From the NCBI RefSeq assembly GCF_020700235.1, contig NZ_CP085301.1, positions 1,116,001 through 1,180,000 of the forward strand: a stretch of DNA of 64,000 nt, read 5' to 3'. Below, piece by piece: positions 62,008-64,000 of this stretch; position 1 is the stretch's first letter, and each line of letters opens with the position of its first letter. The position numbers were made by a program, and so were the translations under genes. The notes under the pieces were generated by a model. That model saw only the letters and a list, made by a program, of their open reading frames with translations, had not been told where the DNA came from and did not search any database. Source of the stretch: Haladaptatus pallidirubidus. Its GTDB lineage: Archaea > Halobacteriota > Halobacteria > Halobacteriales > Haladaptataceae.

Positions 62008-63195
62008 ATGGATGGCGGGTTGTTGACGTTGATTATCGCCGGATTCGCAAGCCTGTTCATGGCGTGGGCCATCGGTGCCGGGTCGAGCGGGTCAACTCCA
62101 TTTGCCCCCGCCGTCGGAGCGAACGCCCTTTCCGTGATGCGCGCCGGATTTCTCGTCGGTATTCTCGGATTTCTCGGCGCCGCCCTCCAAGGCGCGAACG
62201 TTTCCGAGGCGGTCGGAAGGGAGTTGATTCTGGGCGTCCAACTGTCGCCGCTCGCCGCAACCACTGGACTGCTCACGGCGGCGATACTGGTCGCAATCGG
62301 TGTTTTTACCGGCTATCCCATAGCGACCGCGTTCACGGTTACGGGAGCAATCGTCGGAGTGGGATTGGCACTCGGTGGAGCCCCCGCCTGGGCGAAATAT
62401 CAGCAAATCGTCTTGCTTTGGGTGCTCACTCCCTTCGTCGGCGGTGGAGTCGCCTACGCAACCGCCCGAACGCTTCGGCACGAGGATGTTTCCGAAAAAA
62501 TCGCGATTCCGATTCTCGGTGGCGTCGTCGGGCTCATCGTCGCTAATATCGGTTTCGTCTTTCTCGGACCTGCCGGAATGAGCGCGTCGATTGCAGAAGC
62601 CGTCGCCGGGAGAGTTTCACTTCCTACGGTCGGCGGGTTCGATTCGGGAATCGTCCTCACATCGCTCGTCATCGCCGGGGTGGTCGGGGTCACACTTCGT
62701 CGGGAACTCGTCGTAGACATGACTCGCGGTCAGCGTCGGTTCCTCCTCGCGCTCGGCGGACTCGTTGCGTTTTCAGCAGGTGGCAGTCAGGTCGGACTCG
62801 CAATCGGACCGCTTATCCCGTTGTTAGACCCGTTCTCGATTCCCGTGGTGGCCGTGCTCGTTGGCGGTGGACTTGGCCTTCTGCTCGGGTCGTGGACTGG
62901 TGCCCCCCGAATGATAAAAGCGCTCGCACAGGATTACTCGGCGCTCGGACCGCGTCGATCGATTTCCGCGCTGATTCCGGCGTTTGCAATCGCGCAAGCC
63001 GCCGTCTTCTTCGGTATCCCCGTCTCGTTCAACGAAATTATCGTCAGCACCATCATCGGAAGTGGATACGCCGCCGGTGACGGCGGCGTCAGCGCGAAGA
63101 AAATGGTTTACACGGTACTCGCGTGGATTCTCTCGCTCGCACTCGCGCTGGGTGTCTCTTACGGCGTGTTCATCGTGGTTCAAGCGATTTTCTGA
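62008..63195 (+). CDS. pitA: PiT-family inorganic phosphate permease
   Basis: A 395-residue membrane protein with about ten to twelve helices and the two-fold repeat of the PiT family. Repeat 1 carries PFAPAVGANALSVMRAGFLV after the helix FASLFMAWAIGAGSSGST; repeat 2 carries the corresponding region RFLLALGGLVAFSAGGSQVG and, near the end, SALIPAFAIAQAAVFFGIPV. The phosphate signature GANxxS is intact in the first repeat and degenerate in the second. Phosphate/cation symport is likely, although sulfate permeases of the same family exist. Confidence 0.88.
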   Translation: MDGGLLTLIIAGFASLFMAWAIGAGSSGSTPFAPAVGANALSVMRAGFLVGILGFLGAALQGANVSEAVGRELILGVQLSPLAATTGLLTAAILVAIGVFTGYPIATAFTVTGAIVGVGLALGGAPAWAKYQQIVLLWVLTPFVGGGVAYATARTLRHEDVSEKIAIPILGGVVGLIVANIGFVFLGPAGMSASIAEAVAGRVSLPTVGGFDSGIVLTSLVIAGVVGVTLRRELVVDMTRGQRRFLLALGGLVAFSAGGSQVGLAIGPLIPLLDPFSIPVVAVLVGGGLGLLLGSWTGAPRMIKALAQDYSALGPRRSISALIPAFAIAQAAVFFGIPVSFNEIIVSTIIGSGYAAGDGGVSAKKMVYTVLAWILSLALALGVSYGVFIVVQAIF

Positions 63196-63204
63196 ATCGG
63201 TCGC

Positions 63205-63837
63205 TCAATCGGTCGTCTCGATTTCGGCCCGGCCACTGGTCGCGCTCCGAAGACGGTCGCAGAGTCCACCGGCCTCTTCGATTGGTACTCGAACCGAGAA
63301 TCGAACGTCTTCGCCGTACTCCGCCACGAATTCGACATCCTCGCTTTCGATAATTCCGCGAACCGTTCCCGAATCGTCGTAGATGACCGCGATTTCGAGC
63401 CGTTCGTGCGGTCGTTCTTCCACGATTTCCGCGTCATCCACCGCTTCCTTGACGGCGCGGGAGTACGACCGCACCAAGCCGCCGACGCCGAGGTTGGTTC
63501 CGCCGTAGTAGCGCGTGACGACGGCGACGACGTTCTCCACGTCGCGTTGCTGAAGGACGTTCAACGTCGGTTTCCCGGCGCTTCCGGAGGGTTCGCCGTC
63601 GTCGCTCGAATACTCGCGAAGAAATCCGTTGGTAGCTCGGTCGGCCCCGCCCGCCCGAACGCGGTAGGCGGGCACGTTGTGAGTCGCATCTGAATGTCGT
63701 TCGTCGATTCGCTCGACGAACGCCTCCGCGGTTTCGGCGCTCTCGACTGGCGCGACGTAACCGATGAACTCAGACCCCCGAACCTCGAAGACGGATTCGC
63801 CGTGTCCCGCCACAGTTCGGTACGTTGTGCCACCCAT
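63205..63837 (-). CDS. YigZ/IMPACT family protein
   Basis: A 210-residue protein of the IMPACT/YigZ family. The N-terminal domain has the family pattern SEFIGYVAPVESAETAEAFV, then HNVPAYRVRAGGADRATNGF, DDGEPSGSAGKPTLNVLQQR and VVAVVTRYYGGTNLGVGGLV. The C-terminal domain (about 140-205) is the ferredoxin-like part seen in YigZ. Proposed roles concern translation regulation and nucleic-acid binding, and none is proven for archaea. ATG 63837 (MGGTTYRT) is preferred over TTG 63843. Convergent with the phosphate permease, 9 bases apart. Confidence 0.9.
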   Translation of the reverse strand: MGGTTYRTVAGHGESVFEVRGSEFIGYVAPVESAETAEAFVERIDERHSDATHNVPAYRVRAGGADRATNGFLREYSSDDGEPSGSAGKPTLNVLQQRDVENVVAVVTRYYGGTNLGVGGLVRSYSRAVKEAVDDAEIVEERPHERLEIAVIYDDSGTVRGIIESEDVEFVAEYGEDVRFSVRVPIEEAGGLCDRLRSATSGRAEIETTD

Positions 63838-63918
63838 TTGCACAACGTTTGGGGTCGAACACCGAAAAAGCGTGGATTTCGGACTCCGCCCAAAACAAAC
63901 TAACTCGGAAATCCGTGA

Positions 63919-64000
63919 TTAGCTCAGTTGAATCTGCCGGACAAAATCGAGGTTTTTCAGTTCGTTCAGCACGTCACCCGGCAAGTCTTCGTCGGTGACG
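63919..64000 (-). CDS. C-terminal end of an ACT-domain protein, probably phosphoglycerate dehydrogenase
   Basis: The reverse-strand frame ending at TAA 63919-63921 encodes VTDEDLPGDVLNELKNLDFV and RQIQLS at the C-terminus. The pattern of a helix followed by a short strand fits the last helix and strand of an ACT domain, as at the end of D-3-phosphoglycerate dehydrogenase (SerA). The gene continues beyond the right edge, so identity is tentative. Confidence 0.5.
   Translation of the reverse strand, partial: VTDEDLPGDVLNELKNLDFVRQIQLS

Noticed and set aside
1..64000. Insertion sequences, integrases or prophage genes
   Set aside because: No transposase, integrase or phage structural protein was recognised in the predicted proteins or gaps, and no duplicated target sites were noticed around unusual genes.

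Overview
The window is chromosomal DNA from a halophilic archaeon (class Halobacteria). The evidence is the strongly acidic proteins throughout, many haloarchaea-restricted families, a complete archaeal A-type ATP synthase operon, Tat-dependent secretion signals, CTP-dependent riboflavin kinase, and start codons that often sit about 25-35 bases downstream of a TATA-like box (leaderless-type promoters). Base composition is moderate for the group. A Haladaptatus-like relative is my guess, but I cannot confirm the genus. I saw no tRNA, rRNA, CRISPR array, transposase or phage gene.

Layout. 1-5.2 kb: the start of urocanate hydratase and its divergent regulator, a broken MscS channel gene, a ribbon-helix-helix regulator, a cupin/zinc-ribbon protein, two large hairpins, a pair of small membrane ORFs (the first with an in-frame amber codon) and a polyprenyl synthase. 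5.2-7.8 kb: a methyltransferase and the electron-transfer flavoprotein pair etfA/etfB. 7.8-10.9 kb: an envelope module of a membrane-anchored winged-helix regulator, a secreted protein and a broken type IV pilin-like gene. 10.9-20.9 kb: a UbiE-like methyltransferase divergent from the ATP synthase operon H-I-K-E-C-F-A-B-D. 21-30 kb: ilvE, a small membrane protein, ribB with ribK/rbkR, a Tat-exported GH13 amylase, tRNA wybutosine enzyme Taw1, a frameshifted membrane protein and a fused double TatC. 30-37 kb: argS, a MinD-family ATPase with a long acidic tail, a Tat-exported superoxide dismutase, a YqcI/YcgG protein, an isochorismatase-type hydrolase and release factor aRF1. 37.3-40.4 kb: an unrecognised cluster of very acidic, glycine-zipper proteins. 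40.5-64 kb: ileS, a CHAT-protease gene split by an A8 run, prs, a tandem winged-helix regulator, a beta-propeller protein, an MFS transporter, glmM-type mutase, hisI, upp, a CobW GTPase, an ArsA/Get3 ATPase, cstA, methyltransferases, a phosphate permease, a YigZ/IMPACT protein and the tail of an ACT-domain gene.

Functional links. Most of the window is housekeeping: energy (ATP synthase, ETF), translation (ArgS, IleS, aRF1, Taw1), nucleotide, amino-acid and cofactor synthesis (Prs, Upp, HisI, IlvE, RibB/RibK) and lipid synthesis. A Tat translocase component lies near two probable Tat substrates (amylase and superoxide dismutase). RibK is probably also the repressor of its own operon, and an inverted repeat sits at that promoter.

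Two things deserve attention. First, the 37.3-40.0 kb cluster looks like a coherent but undescribed system: two paralogous glycine-zipper proteins, a protein with a conserved hydrophobic block behind a long acidic leader, a divergent acidic partner with a 16-residue C-terminal repeat, and two perfect inverted repeats in the shared promoter region. Second, six accessory genes carry seven small reading-frame lesions (single-base or dinucleotide indels, or stop codons), while I found none in the housekeeping genes. This suggests real gene decay or slippage-based variation, although sequencing error at short repeats cannot be excluded from the sequence alone.
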